Source: CBDDBK01 sp965225715
GTDB lineage: Bacteria > Bacteroidota > Bacteroidia > Cytophagales > Flammeovirgaceae
Length of the DNA stretch: 64,000 bases
Direction of reading: 5' to 3'
Assembly: GCA_965225715.1 (NCBI GenBank)
Contig: CBDDBK010000002.1
Location: forward strand, 1,116,001-1,180,000
Below, piece after piece: positions 26,173-34,809 of the stretch (the stretch's first letter is position 1; every line of letters starts with the position of its first letter). The notes under the pieces are model-generated. The model saw nothing but the letters and a program-made list of their open reading frames with translations. It was not told the origin of the DNA and ran no database searches. The translations under genes were made by a program, and so were the position numbers.

Positions 26173-27852
26173 ATGATTCTCTTGGTTTTAAGTCAATGTA
26201 AAACCCCAATAAAAGAGCTTGATTTAGATAACTCGAATCAAGTAGCTTTAGAAGAATTAGAGGTGGAATCTCCACCCGTTGAGACCAGCGAAGATGCGGT
26301 CAGTGGCGAATCTAAGCCTATCGTTTTGGGCAAGCAGCTTGAAAATCCGTATTTGGTCGAAACGATGCAAAAAGCTTATGCCAAAATACAAGCGACAGGT
26401 AAAACAACAACGAGTCCCAATTTTCAAATTACCACCACGGACTTGTATGTGCGTTTTTTACCCAAGGATACCGCGCAATACGATTTGTTGCAAGCCGATA
26501 CCACGCTAGAATTGTTCGATCATCCTTTGGATTTTGAAATCGAGCAAGTCGGTGATTACTACCAAGACCCGAGTTTGCCCGATAGCGGCATTACTTGGCA
26601 ATATACGGTGGTTAAACCGGATTATGTTTTCCCCGAAAACGTTGAATATGAAATTTTAGCCGAGTTATTTTTGCCTGAGTCAGCAGAAGGCGAAGAACAT
26701 GACCATAATGAGGCAAGCGAATGCAATCATACATCGCACCTTAGGTTGACTGGAGGTGCTAATTTACTTGATGCCTTGGAAGACGAAGCCCTTCGTTTAA
26801 CTAATAATTGGGAAGAACCGTATTACCTTAAAAATGCCCACTGCCGCAGACGTTGCTGGACACCCAGAGGACGCATTCGGGTAAGGGGACGCGATGGTGG
26901 TGTAAACAGGGGGTGGTTACCCGTGGTTGGCGTTAAAGTACGGGCAAGGCGTTGGTTTGATTATCACGTTGGTTATACCAATGCCAACGGTTTTTTTAGC
27001 CTGCGCGCCTTCAGGCGTGGAAGACGAGCTAATTACAGCATTTCTTTCAAAAACCGCAATGCTAAAATAAGCTCTTGGGGTGGCTTCCAAACCTATCACA
27101 ACGGACCCAAAAGGCAGGGTGATTGGAATGTTGATTTTGAGTTTGGGCGAAATTCCAAAGGCTGGGTACGGGCTACCTTGATCAATGCCGCCAGAGAATA
27201 TGAGGTGCAGCGTCTACGAACGGGTATTTATCCCCCTTGGAGCGATACGCGTCCGCATGTCAACCAAATTAATATTCGGGCTATTTTTAGCAGAGGCACA
27301 GGTAATTTATTTTCCATCAGAGCCAATAGGATTAAGATATGGACACTATTTGATAATGGTGCTGCCAAAGAAACCGATGATTTATATGCGGTTACTTTTC
27401 ATGAATTGGGGCATCAGTCGCATCTTAAATATTGGGGCTGGATGTTTTTGGCCAAAAGAATACTCAGGGAAAGCTATGCCGAGTTTATAGAGTTTTATTT
27501 CACAAGAGCCTATTACCCCAATCATCCTTCGGTTGCAGGTAGGCGAAGTATTCCCAATCAAGATGCCAATAGAATAAGAGCCTCAACCCAATCCGCTTAT
27601 ACCCAGCTTTTTGTCGATTTAATGGATAATACTAATCAAAGGTTGACATTACCGGGTAATAGTCGTGTAGCAGGCAATTATGCAGACGATAGAGTGCAGG
27701 GCTATACTTTTTTTCAAATTCAGCGGGCTTTAACAGGAGCTAAAAGGCTTGAACACATCCGGGATAATCTGAGGAACATGTTTGATAATCCTGCCGAACG
27801 CGATGGCTCTTTAAATGCCTTTTTTAATTTTTATCTTCAATTTCAAAATTAG
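26173..27852 (+). CDS. Predicted surface zinc metalloprotease heading the lipoprotein array
   Basis: From the ATG at 26173 the protein has 559 residues and starts MILLVLSQCKTPIK, a signal core with a Cys that could be lipidated but without the usual basic start. In the central part a carboxypeptidase-regulatory-like beta domain is suggested (VGVKVRARRWFDYHVGYTNA, then GFFSLRAF). The zinc motif is HELGH in AVTFHELGHQSHLKYWG, and RESYAEFIEFYF, about 30 residues later, offers the third ligand Glu of a gluzincin. The last 37 residues (LEHIRDNLRNMFDNPAERDG and on) are copied 19 times downstream. Base composition is visibly richer in G and C than the flanks. Substrate is unknown. Confidence 0.75.
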   Translation: MILLVLSQCKTPIKELDLDNSNQVALEELEVESPPVETSEDAVSGESKPIVLGKQLENPYLVETMQKAYAKIQATGKTTTSPNFQITTTDLYVRFLPKDTAQYDLLQADTTLELFDHPLDFEIEQVGDYYQDPSLPDSGITWQYTVVKPDYVFPENVEYEILAELFLPESAEGEEHDHNEASECNHTSHLRLTGGANLLDALEDEALRLTNNWEEPYYLKNAHCRRRCWTPRGRIRVRGRDGGVNRGWLPVVGVKVRARRWFDYHVGYTNANGFFSLRAFRRGRRANYSISFKNRNAKISSWGGFQTYHNGPKRQGDWNVDFEFGRNSKGWVRATLINAAREYEVQRLRTGIYPPWSDTRPHVNQINIRAIFSRGTGNLFSIRANRIKIWTLFDNGAAKETDDLYAVTFHELGHQSHLKYWGWMFLAKRILRESYAEFIEFYFTRAYYPNHPSVAGRRSIPNQDANRIRASTQSAYTQLFVDLMDNTNQRLTLPGNSRVAGNYADDRVQGYTFFQIQRALTGAKRLEHIRDNLRNMFDNPAERDGSLNAFFNFYLQFQN

Positions 27853-27858
27853 AGAGGC

Positions 27859-28356
27859 ATGAAAGTAATAACAGTTAATATATTTATTGTCCTTTTCATT
27901 TGGGCTTGTAATCTTGACAATCGTATTAGCGCCGAGTATTCAATAGCACGGATAATTATAAATGGTACGGATCATACGGTCAAATTGAACATGTATACTA
28001 GTAGAGGTGAAGTTGATGATATTATGTTAATATTAAATCCTATCGATTCGGCTGTCTTTGATGCGGATTGTACGACAACAGGCAATACTACACACTGTTC
28101 AACAAATGGAGTTTTTGCCGTTTTTGCTGAAAGTCTTGAAGACTCAGTGCATGTCATTTTTGATGATAAAAAAATTATCCGCTGTACCGGGTATTATGTG
28201 TCAGGTACGCCAATGTGTTTTGGTTCCGATACACTTGATAGGAATATCATATGGGCAGAAGGCTATATTGTAGAAGGCTTGGGTACTTCTCAAGAAACCT
28301 ATACCTACACCATCACTGAAGAAGACTACGAAAACGCTAAACCCATAGAAAACTAA
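27859..28356 (+). CDS. Array lipoprotein 1 (class A)
   Basis: 165 residues. Signal peptide MKVITVNIFIVLFIWAC with acidic Asp after the Cys (CNLDNR), which suggests surface display. Body begins ISAEYSIARIIINGTDHTVK, a predicted small beta-domain. Segments: TSRGEVDDIMLILNPID, variable loop C-TTTGNTTH-C, CTGYYVSGTPMCFG, AEGYIVEGLGTSQ, constant end TYTITEEDYENAKPIEN. The ATG is six bases after the protease stop, so translation is probably coupled to the protease; it is the only cassette directly linked to it. Function unknown. Confidence 0.85.
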   Translation: MKVITVNIFIVLFIWACNLDNRISAEYSIARIIINGTDHTVKLNMYTSRGEVDDIMLILNPIDSAVFDADCTTTGNTTHCSTNGVFAVFAESLEDSVHVIFDDKKIIRCTGYYVSGTPMCFGSDTLDRNIIWAEGYIVEGLGTSQETYTYTITEEDYENAKPIEN

Positions 28357-28364
28357 ATATTTAC

Positions 28365-28392
28365 AAGCCAAGGGGTAACTCTTGGCTTTTTA
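28365..28392 (+). terminator. Cassette terminator (first of 19)
   Basis: Stem AAGCCAAG / CTTGGCTT followed by TTTT directly behind lipoprotein 1. The same hairpin, often with a perfect nine-base stem and GAAA loop (AGCCAAGGG-GAAA-CCCTTGGCT), follows every cassette, starting 9-10 bases after each stop. Confidence 0.8.
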
Positions 28393-28404
28393 AAGAATAG
28401 AAAA

Positions 28405-28545
28405 ATGAAAATGCAACAAGCAGTTAAACATTCAAGACGGCTGGAACATATCCGAGATAATCTGAGGAATATGTTTGATAATCCCGCTGAACGCGATGGC
28501 TCTTTAGATGCTCTTTTTAATTTCTATCTTCAATTTCAAAATTAG
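28405..28545 (+). CDS. Protease-tail ORF 1
   Basis: 46 residues, MKMQQAVKHSRRLEHIRDNL and on to FNFYLQFQN. It is homologous to the last ~46 residues of the protease (FFQIQRALTGAKRLEHIRDN). Whether it is a functional peptide, a coupling leader or only a recombination arm is open. Confidence 0.5.
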   Translation: MKMQQAVKHSRRLEHIRDNLRNMFDNPAERDGSLDALFNFYLQFQN

Positions 28546-28551
28546 AGAGCT

Positions 28552-29073
28552 ATGAAAAAGAGGTTTAATCTGGCTTTGTTAATTATATTTTTTTTCGCGT
28601 ATTCTTGTGGGGAACCGGATAGTATGAGTAGTTTTAAATTTACCACACTGATAGTTAACGATAGTAATCACAATATAGAGTTTATGATATTTGGTAAAGA
28701 AACTTCCTATCAAGGAGAAACTATTAATATAAAGAAAAGTATTGTTATTAGCTCAAAAGATACTTTAAAATTTGAAGGTTTTTGTTCTAATACTATATTT
28801 TCTGGATCAGGTTGCGATGTAGGCTACTACAACTTTTTTGAAGGTAGAGTCGGAGAATTTGATGATTCTGCCTATATAGTATTTGACAATGATAAGGTTC
28901 TAAAATTTTATTATTATGGTACTTTTGATATGAATTTATGCCCAAATATATTATTAGGCATCTCCGGTCCTAATTGTGGTTATCTCCATGAAAAAGTAGG
29001 AGAAACAGAAGAAAGAAATACCTACACCATTACCGAAGAAGACTACGAAAACGCTAAACCCATAGAAAACTAA
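28552..29073 (+). CDS. Array lipoprotein 2 (class B)
   Basis: 173 residues. Signal peptide MKKRFNLALLIIFFFAYSC followed by GEPDS. The body differs from class A (SSFKFTTLIVNDSNHNIEFM) but keeps the same plan: a hydrophobic strand pair, a cysteine-bracketed loop, DDSAYIVFDN matching class A EDSVHVIFDD, and the constant end NTYTITEEDYENAKPIEN. The encoded protein is identical to lipoprotein 4. Function unknown. Confidence 0.83.
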   Translation: MKKRFNLALLIIFFFAYSCGEPDSMSSFKFTTLIVNDSNHNIEFMIFGKETSYQGETINIKKSIVISSKDTLKFEGFCSNTIFSGSGCDVGYYNFFEGRVGEFDDSAYIVFDNDKVLKFYYYGTFDMNLCPNILLGISGPNCGYLHEKVGETEERNTYTITEEDYENAKPIEN

Positions 29074-29127
29074 ATATTTACAAGCCAAGGGGTAACTCTT
29101 GGCTTTTTAAAGAATAGAAAAATTAAA

Positions 29128-29262
29128 ATGCAACAAGCAGTTAAATATTCAAGGCGGCTTGAACATATCCGGGATAACCTGCGGAATATGTTTGATAATC
29201 CCGCTGAACGCGATGGCTCTTTAAATGCTCTTTTTAATTTTTATCTTCAATTTCAAAATTAA
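29128..29262 (+). CDS. Protease-tail ORF 2
   Basis: 44 residues; the usual ATGAAAATG start is changed to ATTAAAATG, so translation would start two codons later (MQQAVKYSRRLEHIRDNLRN). Confidence 0.45.
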   Translation: MQQAVKYSRRLEHIRDNLRNMFDNPAERDGSLNALFNFYLQFQN

Positions 29263-29268
29263 AGAGCT

Positions 29269-29766
29269 ATGAAAAAAATATTAGTCCATGTATTCATCAT
29301 TCTTTTAGCTTGTTCTTGTGGCGAGAATCGTATTAGCGCCGAGTATTCAATAGCACGGATAATTATAAATGGTACGGATCATACAGTCAAACTAAACATA
29401 TATACTAGCAGCGGTGATGTCGACGATGTCATGCTCATATTAAACCCTCTCGATTCAGCTGTCTTTGATGCAGGTTGTATAGTAGTAGGTGGAGATGTAC
29501 TTTGTTCAGAAAATGGAGTTTTTGACGTTTATGCCAGCAGTCTTGAAGATTCAGTGCATGTCATTTTTGATGATAAAAAAATTATCCGCTGTACCGGGTA
29601 TTATGTGTCAGGTACGCCAATATGTTTTGGTTCCGATACACTTGATAGGAATATCATATGGCGAGGAGAAGGCTATGTTGTAGAAGGATCGGGTACTTCT
29701 CAAGAAACCTATACCTACACCATCACCGAGGAAGATTATAAAAATGCTGAACCCATAGAAAATTAA
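29269..29766 (+). CDS. Array lipoprotein 3 (class A)
   Basis: 165 residues. Signal peptide MKKILVHVFIILLAC(SC) with GEN after it. Segments: NIYTSSGDVDDVMLILNPLD, loop C-IVVGGDVL-C, CTGYYVSGTPICFG, RGEGYVVEGSGTSQ, end EEDYKNAEPIEN. It is the same as lipoprotein 7 up to NIIW and then switches to the other tail variant, a clear mosaic join near 29660. Confidence 0.83.
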   Translation: MKKILVHVFIILLACSCGENRISAEYSIARIIINGTDHTVKLNIYTSSGDVDDVMLILNPLDSAVFDAGCIVVGGDVLCSENGVFDVYASSLEDSVHVIFDDKKIIRCTGYYVSGTPICFGSDTLDRNIIWRGEGYVVEGSGTSQETYTYTITEEDYKNAEPIEN

Positions 29767-29814
29767 TGATTTATGAGCCAAGGGGAAACCCTTGGCTTTT
29801 TAAAGAATAGAAAA

Positions 29815-29955
29815 ATGAAAATGCAAGAAGTGGCTAAACATTCAAGGCGGCTGGAACATATCCGGGATAATCTAAGAAACCTTTTTAATAATCCCGCTGA
29901 ACGCGATGGCTCTTTAGATGCGCTCTTTAATTTCTATCTTCAATTTCAAAATTAG
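29815..29955 (+). CDS. Protease-tail ORF 3
   Basis: 46 residues, MKMQEVAKHSRRLEHIRDNL with NLFNNPAERDG. The frame is open upstream to an ATG at 29773, but that start lies in the terminator hairpin and is absent from other copies. Confidence 0.48.
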   Translation: MKMQEVAKHSRRLEHIRDNLRNLFNNPAERDGSLDALFNFYLQFQN

Positions 29956-29961
29956 AGAGAC

Positions 29962-30483
29962 ATGAAAAAGAGGTTTAATCTGGCTTTGTTAATTATATTT
30001 TTTTTCGCGTATTCTTGTGGGGAACCGGATAGTATGAGTAGTTTTAAATTTACCACACTGATAGTTAACGATAGTAATCACAATATAGAGTTTATGATAT
30101 TTGGTAAAGAAACTTCCTATCAAGGAGAAACTATTAATATAAAGAAAAGTATTGTTATTAGCTCAAAAGATACTTTAAAATTTGAAGGTTTTTGTTCTAA
30201 TACTATATTTTCTGGATCAGGTTGCGATGTAGGCTACTACAACTTTTTTGAAGGTAGAGTCGGAGAATTTGATGATTCTGCCTATATAGTATTTGACAAT
30301 GATAAGGTTCTAAAATTTTATTATTATGGTACTTTTGATATGAATTTATGCCCAAATATATTATTAGGCATCTCCGGTCCTAATTGTGGTTATCTCCATG
30401 AAAAAGTAGGAGAAACAGAAGAAAGAAATACCTACACCATTACCGAAGAAGACTACGAAAACGCTAAACCCATAGAAAATTAA
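29962..30483 (+). CDS. Array lipoprotein 4 (class B)
   Basis: 173 residues, identical in protein sequence to lipoprotein 2; the only base change I see is in the penultimate codon (AAT for AAC). The flanking tail ORFs differ (EVAK type here), so the cassette moved or was converted independently of its surroundings. Signal peptide ends FFFAYSC-GEPD. Confidence 0.83.
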   Translation: MKKRFNLALLIIFFFAYSCGEPDSMSSFKFTTLIVNDSNHNIEFMIFGKETSYQGETINIKKSIVISSKDTLKFEGFCSNTIFSGSGCDVGYYNFFEGRVGEFDDSAYIVFDNDKVLKFYYYGTFDMNLCPNILLGISGPNCGYLHEKVGETEERNTYTITEEDYENAKPIEN

Positions 30484-30531
30484 TGATTTATGAGCCAAGG
30501 GGAAACCCTTGGCTTTTTAAAGAATAGAAAA

Positions 30532-30672
30532 ATGAAAATGCAAGAAGTGGCTAAGTGTTCGCGGAGACTCGAACATATCCGAGATAATCTGAGGAACATG
30601 TTTGATAATCCCGCTGAACGCGATGGCTCTTTAGATGCTCTTTTTAATTTCTATCTTCAATTTCAAAATTAG
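30532..30672 (+). CDS. Protease-tail ORF 4
   Basis: 46 residues, MKMQEVAKCSRRLEHIRDNL with NMFDNPAERDGSLDALFN. An in-frame ATG at 30490 lies in the terminator. Confidence 0.48.
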   Translation: MKMQEVAKCSRRLEHIRDNLRNMFDNPAERDGSLDALFNFYLQFQN

Positions 30673-30678
30673 AGAGGC

Positions 30679-31179
30679 ATGAAAGTAATAACAGTTAATA
30701 TATTTATTGTCCTTTTCATTTGGGCTTGTAATCTTGACAATCGTATTAGCGCCGAGTATTCAATAGCACGGATAATTATAAATGGTACGGATCATACGGT
30801 CAAATTGAACATGTATACTCGTGAAGGTGAGGTTGACGATGTCATGCTCACATTAAATCCTCTCGATTCGGCTGTCTTTGATGCGGGTTGTACGGCAAGC
30901 GGCGGCAATACAACCTGTTCAAAAAATGGAGTTTTTGACGTTTATGCCAGCAGTCTTGAAGACTCAGTACATGTTATTTTTGATGGTGAGAAGATTTTGC
31001 GCTGTACGGGGTATTATGTGTCAGGTACGCCAATGTGTTTTGGTTCCGATACACTTGATAGGAATATCATATGGCGAGGAGAAGGCTATGTTGTAGAAGG
31101 ATCGGGTACTTCTCAAGAAACCTATACCTACACCATCACCGAGGAAGATTATAAAAATGCTGAACCCATAGAAAATTAA
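30679..31179 (+). CDS. Array lipoprotein 5 (class A)
   Basis: 166 residues. MKV-type signal peptide as in lipoprotein 1. Segments: TREGEVDDVMLTLNPLD, loop C-TASGGNTT-C, GEKILRCTGYYVSGTPMCFG, RGEGYVVEGSGTSQ, end EEDYKNAEPIEN. The front matches lipoprotein 18 through GEKILR and then carries a different distal segment. Confidence 0.83.
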   Translation: MKVITVNIFIVLFIWACNLDNRISAEYSIARIIINGTDHTVKLNMYTREGEVDDVMLTLNPLDSAVFDAGCTASGGNTTCSKNGVFDVYASSLEDSVHVIFDGEKILRCTGYYVSGTPMCFGSDTLDRNIIWRGEGYVVEGSGTSQETYTYTITEEDYKNAEPIEN

Positions 31180-31227
31180 TGATTTATGAGCCAAGGGGAA
31201 ACCCTTGGCTTTTTAAAAAATATAGAC

Positions 31228-31368
31228 ATGAAAATGCAAGAAGTGGCTAAGTGTTCGCGGAGACCCGAATACATCCGGGATAATCTTAGAAACATGTTTA
31301 ACAACCCTGCTGAACGCGATGGCTCTTTAAATGCTCTTTTTAATTTTTATCTTCAATTTCAAAATTAA
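31228..31368 (+). CDS. Protease-tail ORF 5
   Basis: 46 residues, MKMQEVAKCSRRPEYIRDNL, with the change LEH to PEY. In-frame ATG at 31186 in the hairpin. Confidence 0.47.
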   Translation: MKMQEVAKCSRRPEYIRDNLRNMFNNPAERDGSLNALFNFYLQFQN

Positions 31369-31374
31369 AGAGCT

Positions 31375-31842
31375 ATGAAAAAAATATTAGTCCATGTATT
31401 CATCATTCTTTTAGCTTGTTCTTGTGGCGAGAATCGTATTAGTGCCCGGTATTCAATAGCACGGATAATTATAAATGGTACGGATCATACAGTCAAATTG
31501 AACATGTATACTAGTAGAGGTGAAGTTGATGATATTATGTTAATATTAAATCCTATCGATTCGGCTGTCTTTGATGCGGATTGTACGACAACAGGCAATA
31601 CTACACACTGTTCAACAAATGGAGTTTTTGACGTTTATGCCAGCAGTTTTGAAGACTCAGTGCATGTCATTTTTGATGGCAAAAAGATTTTGCGTTATTA
31701 TAGCACTGAAATAGGGAGAAATATAATAAACAGATCACAGGCAGAAGGCTATATTGTAGAAGGGCAAGGCACATCTCTTCGAACCTATACCTACACCATC
31801 ACCGAGGAAGACTACGAAAACGCTAAACCCATAGAAAACTAA
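31375..31842 (+). CDS. Array lipoprotein 6 (class A', short form)
   Basis: 155 residues. MKK-type signal peptide, ISARYS instead of ISAEYS. Segments: TSRGEVDDIMLILNPID, loop C-TTTGNTTH-C, VYASSFED, then the alternative distal module KKILRYYSTEIGRNIINRSQ and AEGYIVEGQGTSLR, end YENAKPIEN. The alternative module lacks both cysteines of the CTGYY-CFG module. Confidence 0.83.
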   Translation: MKKILVHVFIILLACSCGENRISARYSIARIIINGTDHTVKLNMYTSRGEVDDIMLILNPIDSAVFDADCTTTGNTTHCSTNGVFDVYASSFEDSVHVIFDGKKILRYYSTEIGRNIINRSQAEGYIVEGQGTSLRTYTYTITEEDYENAKPIEN

Positions 31843-31896
31843 ATATTTACAAGCCAAGGGGTAACTCTTGGCTTTTTAAAGAATAGAAAAATTAAA

Positions 31897-32031
31897 ATGC
31901 AACAAGCAGTTAAATATTCAAGGCGGCTTGAACATATCCGGGATAACCTGCGGAATATGTTTGATAATCCCGCTGAACGCGATGGCTCTTTAAATGCTCT
32001 TTTTAATTTTTATCTTCAATTTCAAAATTAA
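31897..32031 (+). CDS. Protease-tail ORF 6
   Basis: 44 residues, ATTAAAATG variant; nucleotide sequence agrees with tail ORF 2. Confidence 0.45.
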   Translation: MQQAVKYSRRLEHIRDNLRNMFDNPAERDGSLNALFNFYLQFQN

Positions 32032-32037
32032 AGAGCT

Positions 32038-32532
32038 ATGAAAAAAATATTAGTCCATGTATTCATCATTCTTTTAGCTTGTTCTTGTGGCGAGAATCGT
32101 ATTAGCGCCGAGTATTCAATAGCACGGATAATTATAAATGGTACGGATCATACAGTCAAACTAAACATATATACTAGCAGCGGTGATGTCGACGATGTCA
32201 TGCTCATATTAAACCCTCTCGATTCAGCTGTCTTTGATGCAGGTTGTATAGTAGTAGGTGGAGATGTACTTTGTTCAGAAAATGGAGTTTTTGACGTTTA
32301 TGCCAGCAGTCTTGAAGATTCAGTGCATGTCATTTTTGATGATAAAAAAATTATCCGCTGTACCGGGTATTATGTGTCAGGTACGCCAATATGTTTTGGT
32401 TCCGATACACTTGATAGGAATATCATATGGCGAGAAGGCTATATTGTAGAAGGGCAAGGCACATCTCTTCGAACCTATACCTACACCATCACTGAAGAAG
32501 ATTATGAAAACGCTAAACCCATAGAAAATTAA
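32038..32532 (+). CDS. Array lipoprotein 7 (class A)
   Basis: 164 residues. Matches lipoprotein 3 up to NIIW (NIYTSSGDVDD, loop C-IVVGGDVL-C), then has REGYIVEGQGTSLR and YENAKPIEN, the tail of lipoprotein 6. MKK-type signal peptide. Confidence 0.83.
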   Translation: MKKILVHVFIILLACSCGENRISAEYSIARIIINGTDHTVKLNIYTSSGDVDDVMLILNPLDSAVFDAGCIVVGGDVLCSENGVFDVYASSLEDSVHVIFDDKKIIRCTGYYVSGTPICFGSDTLDRNIIWREGYIVEGQGTSLRTYTYTITEEDYENAKPIEN

Positions 32533-32580
32533 TGATTTATGAGCCAAGGGGAAACCCTTGGCTTTTTAAAAAATATAGAC

Positions 32581-32721
32581 ATGAAAATGCAAGAAGTGGC
32601 TAAGTGTTCGCGGAGACCCGAATACATCCGGGATAATCTGAGGAACATGTTTGATAATCCTGCTGAACGCGATGGCTCTTTAAATGCTCTTTTTAATTTT
32701 TATCTTCAATTTCAAAATTAG
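32581..32721 (+). CDS. Protease-tail ORF 7
   Basis: 46 residues, MKMQEVAKCSRRPEYIRDNL with NMFDNPAERDG. In-frame ATG at 32539. Confidence 0.47.
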   Translation: MKMQEVAKCSRRPEYIRDNLRNMFDNPAERDGSLNALFNFYLQFQN

Positions 32722-32727
32722 AGAAGT

Positions 32728-33225
32728 ATGAAAAAAATATTAGTCCATGTATTCATCATTCTTTTAGCTTGTTCTTGTGGCGAGAATCGTATTAGCGCCG
32801 AGTATTCAATAGCACGGATAATTATAAATGGTACGGATCATACGGTCAAATTGAACATGTATACTCGTGAAGGTGAGGTTGACGATGTCATGCTCACATT
32901 AAATCCTCTCGATTCGGCTGTCTTTGATGCGGATTGTGCGGCAAGCGGCGGCGATACACGCTGTTCAACAAATGGAGTTTTTGACGTTTATGCCAGCAGG
33001 CTTGAAGATTCAGTACATGTTATTTTTGATGATAAAAAAATTATCCGCTGTACCGGGTATTATGTGTCAGGTACGCCAATGTGTTTTGGTTCCGATACAC
33101 TTGATAGGAATATCATATGGCGAGGAGAAGGCTATGTTGTAGAAGGATCGGGTACTTCTCAAGAAACCTATACCTACACCATCACCGAGGAAGATTATAA
33201 AAATGCTGAACCCATAGAAAATTAA
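32728..33225 (+). CDS. Array lipoprotein 8 (class A)
   Basis: 165 residues. MKK-type signal peptide, TREGEVDDVMLTLNPLD, loop C-AASGGDTR-C, VYASRLED, CTGYYVSGTPMCFG, RGEGYVVEGSGTSQ, end YKNAEPIEN. From the loop onward the protein equals lipoprotein 10. Confidence 0.83.
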   Translation: MKKILVHVFIILLACSCGENRISAEYSIARIIINGTDHTVKLNMYTREGEVDDVMLTLNPLDSAVFDADCAASGGDTRCSTNGVFDVYASRLEDSVHVIFDDKKIIRCTGYYVSGTPMCFGSDTLDRNIIWRGEGYVVEGSGTSQETYTYTITEEDYKNAEPIEN

Positions 33226-33279
33226 TGATTTACAAGCCAAGGGGTAACTCTTGGCTTTTTAAAGAATAGAAAAATTAAA

Positions 33280-33414
33280 ATGCAACAAGCAGTTAAATAT
33301 TCAAGGCGGCTTGAACATATCCGGGATAACCTGCGGAATATGTTTGATAATCCCGCCGAACGCGATGGCTCTTTAAATGCCCTCTTTAATTTCTATCTTC
33401 AATTTCAAAATTAA
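33280..33414 (+). CDS. Protease-tail ORF 8
   Basis: 44 residues, ATTAAAATG variant. It is part of a ~970-bp block repeated at 35.32-36.29 kb. Confidence 0.45.
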   Translation: MQQAVKYSRRLEHIRDNLRNMFDNPAERDGSLNALFNFYLQFQN

Positions 33415-33420
33415 AGAGCT

Positions 33421-33921
33421 ATGAAAAAAAGGTTTATGATTTTGGGCCTTCTAGTTTTAACAGCTTGCCCACTGGATAGTCGTATATCCAGCAGATGGCA
33501 ATTTACCCACAATGTAGTTAATAGCAGCGGACAAAATGTAAGAATAATTTTGCGTTTTGGTATCAGAGAAAATGTATTGATAAAACACACTTTTAATATC
33601 TCTTCAATGGATACACTTATTACCACAGGTGATTGTTATGCAGCAGGAGGCGACACGCGTTGTTCTTCTAACTCAAATTTTGTAGGCGAAAGTGGTTCTG
33701 TTACACCGCCAGCCGATTCTGTAGATATTATATTTGGAGAGTCAAAGATTCGAAGGTTCTATAATAGGCTTATTATCAATTATACTGTTAATGACAGTTG
33801 TAAAAATAATATATTATTGAATTGTACCTATGATATGCAAGGGCTAGGGACTTCGCATGAAATCTTCACCTACACCATCACCGAGGAAGACTACGAAAAC
33901 GCTAAACCCATAGAAAACTAA
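33421..33921 (+). CDS. Array lipoprotein 9 (class C)
   Basis: 166 residues. Signal peptide MKKRFMILGLLVLTAC followed by PLDSR. Body: ISSRWQFTHNVVNSSGQNVR, ISSMDTLITTGD, loop C-YAAGGDTR-C, SVTPPADSVDIIFGESKIRR, then YTVNDSCKNNILLNCTYDMQ and the constant TYTITEEDYENAKPIEN. The plan parallels class A with different sequence. Identical to lipoprotein 12. Confidence 0.83.
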   Translation: MKKRFMILGLLVLTACPLDSRISSRWQFTHNVVNSSGQNVRIILRFGIRENVLIKHTFNISSMDTLITTGDCYAAGGDTRCSSNSNFVGESGSVTPPADSVDIIFGESKIRRFYNRLIINYTVNDSCKNNILLNCTYDMQGLGTSHEIFTYTITEEDYENAKPIEN

Positions 33922-33969
33922 ATATTTACAAGCCAAGGGGAAACCCTTGGCTTTTTAAAGAATATAGGA

Positions 33970-34110
33970 ATGAAAATTCAAGAAGTGGCTAAGTGTTCGC
34001 GGAGACTCGAACATATCCGGGATAATCTGAGGAACATGTTTGATAATCCTGCTGAACGCGATGGCTCTTTAAATGCTCTTTTTAATTTTTATCTTCAATT
34101 TCAAAATTAG
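33970..34110 (+). CDS. Protease-tail ORF 9
   Basis: 46 residues, MKIQEVAKCSRRLEHIRDNL; identical to tail ORF 12 with its flanks. Confidence 0.47.
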   Translation: MKIQEVAKCSRRLEHIRDNLRNMFDNPAERDGSLNALFNFYLQFQN

Positions 34111-34116
34111 AGAAGT

Positions 34117-34614
34117 ATGAAAAAAATATTAGTCCATGTATTCATCATTCTTTTAGCTTGTTCTTGTGGCGAGAATCGTATTAGCGCCGAGTATTCAATA
34201 GTACGGATAATTATAAATGGTACGGATCATACAGTCAAATTGAACATGTATACTAGTAGAGGTGAAGTTGATGATATTATGTTAATATTAAATCCTATCG
34301 ATTCGGCTGTCTTTGATGCGGATTGTGCGGCAAGCGGCGGCGATACACGCTGTTCAACAAATGGAGTTTTTGACGTTTATGCCAGCAGGCTTGAAGATTC
34401 AGTACATGTTATTTTTGATGATAAAAAAATTATCCGCTGTACGGGGTATTATGTGTCAGGTACGCCAATGTGTTTTGGTTCCGATACACTTGATAGGAAT
34501 ATCATATGGCGAGGAGAAGGCTATGTTGTAGAAGGATCGGGTACTTCTCAAGAAACCTATACCTACACCATCACCGAGGAAGATTATAAAAATGCTGAAC
34601 CCATAGAAAATTAA
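34117..34614 (+). CDS. Array lipoprotein 10 (class A)
   Basis: 165 residues. MKK-type signal peptide, SIVRII (Val for Ala), TSRGEVDDIMLILNPID (as in 1 and 6) joined to loop C-AASGGDTR-C, VYASRLED and the rest of lipoprotein 8. A mosaic of two neighbours. Confidence 0.83.
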   Translation: MKKILVHVFIILLACSCGENRISAEYSIVRIIINGTDHTVKLNMYTSRGEVDDIMLILNPIDSAVFDADCAASGGDTRCSTNGVFDVYASRLEDSVHVIFDDKKIIRCTGYYVSGTPMCFGSDTLDRNIIWRGEGYVVEGSGTSQETYTYTITEEDYKNAEPIEN

Positions 34615-34662
34615 TGATTTATGAGCCAAGGGGAAACCCTTGGCTTTTTAAAGAATAGAAAA

Positions 34663-34803
34663 ATGAAAATGCAAGAAGTGGCTAAGTGTTCGCGGAGACT
34701 CGAACATATCCGAGATAATCTTAGAAACCTTTTTAATAATCCCGCTGAACGCGATGGCTCTTTAAATGCCCTCTTTAATTTTTATCTTCAATTTCAAAAT
34801 TAG
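34663..34803 (+). CDS. Protease-tail ORF 10
   Basis: 46 residues, MKMQEVAKCSRRLEHIRDNL with NLFNNPAERDG. In-frame ATG at 34621. Confidence 0.47.
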   Translation: MKMQEVAKCSRRLEHIRDNLRNLFNNPAERDGSLNALFNFYLQFQN

Positions 34804-34809
34804 AGAGAC

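Noticed and set aside
28058..28273. Second reading frames of 60-72 codons inside class A lipoproteins, and minus-strand frames in class C
   Set aside because: They recur only because the host genes are repeated; no start context, and they change freely where the lipoprotein frame is conserved.
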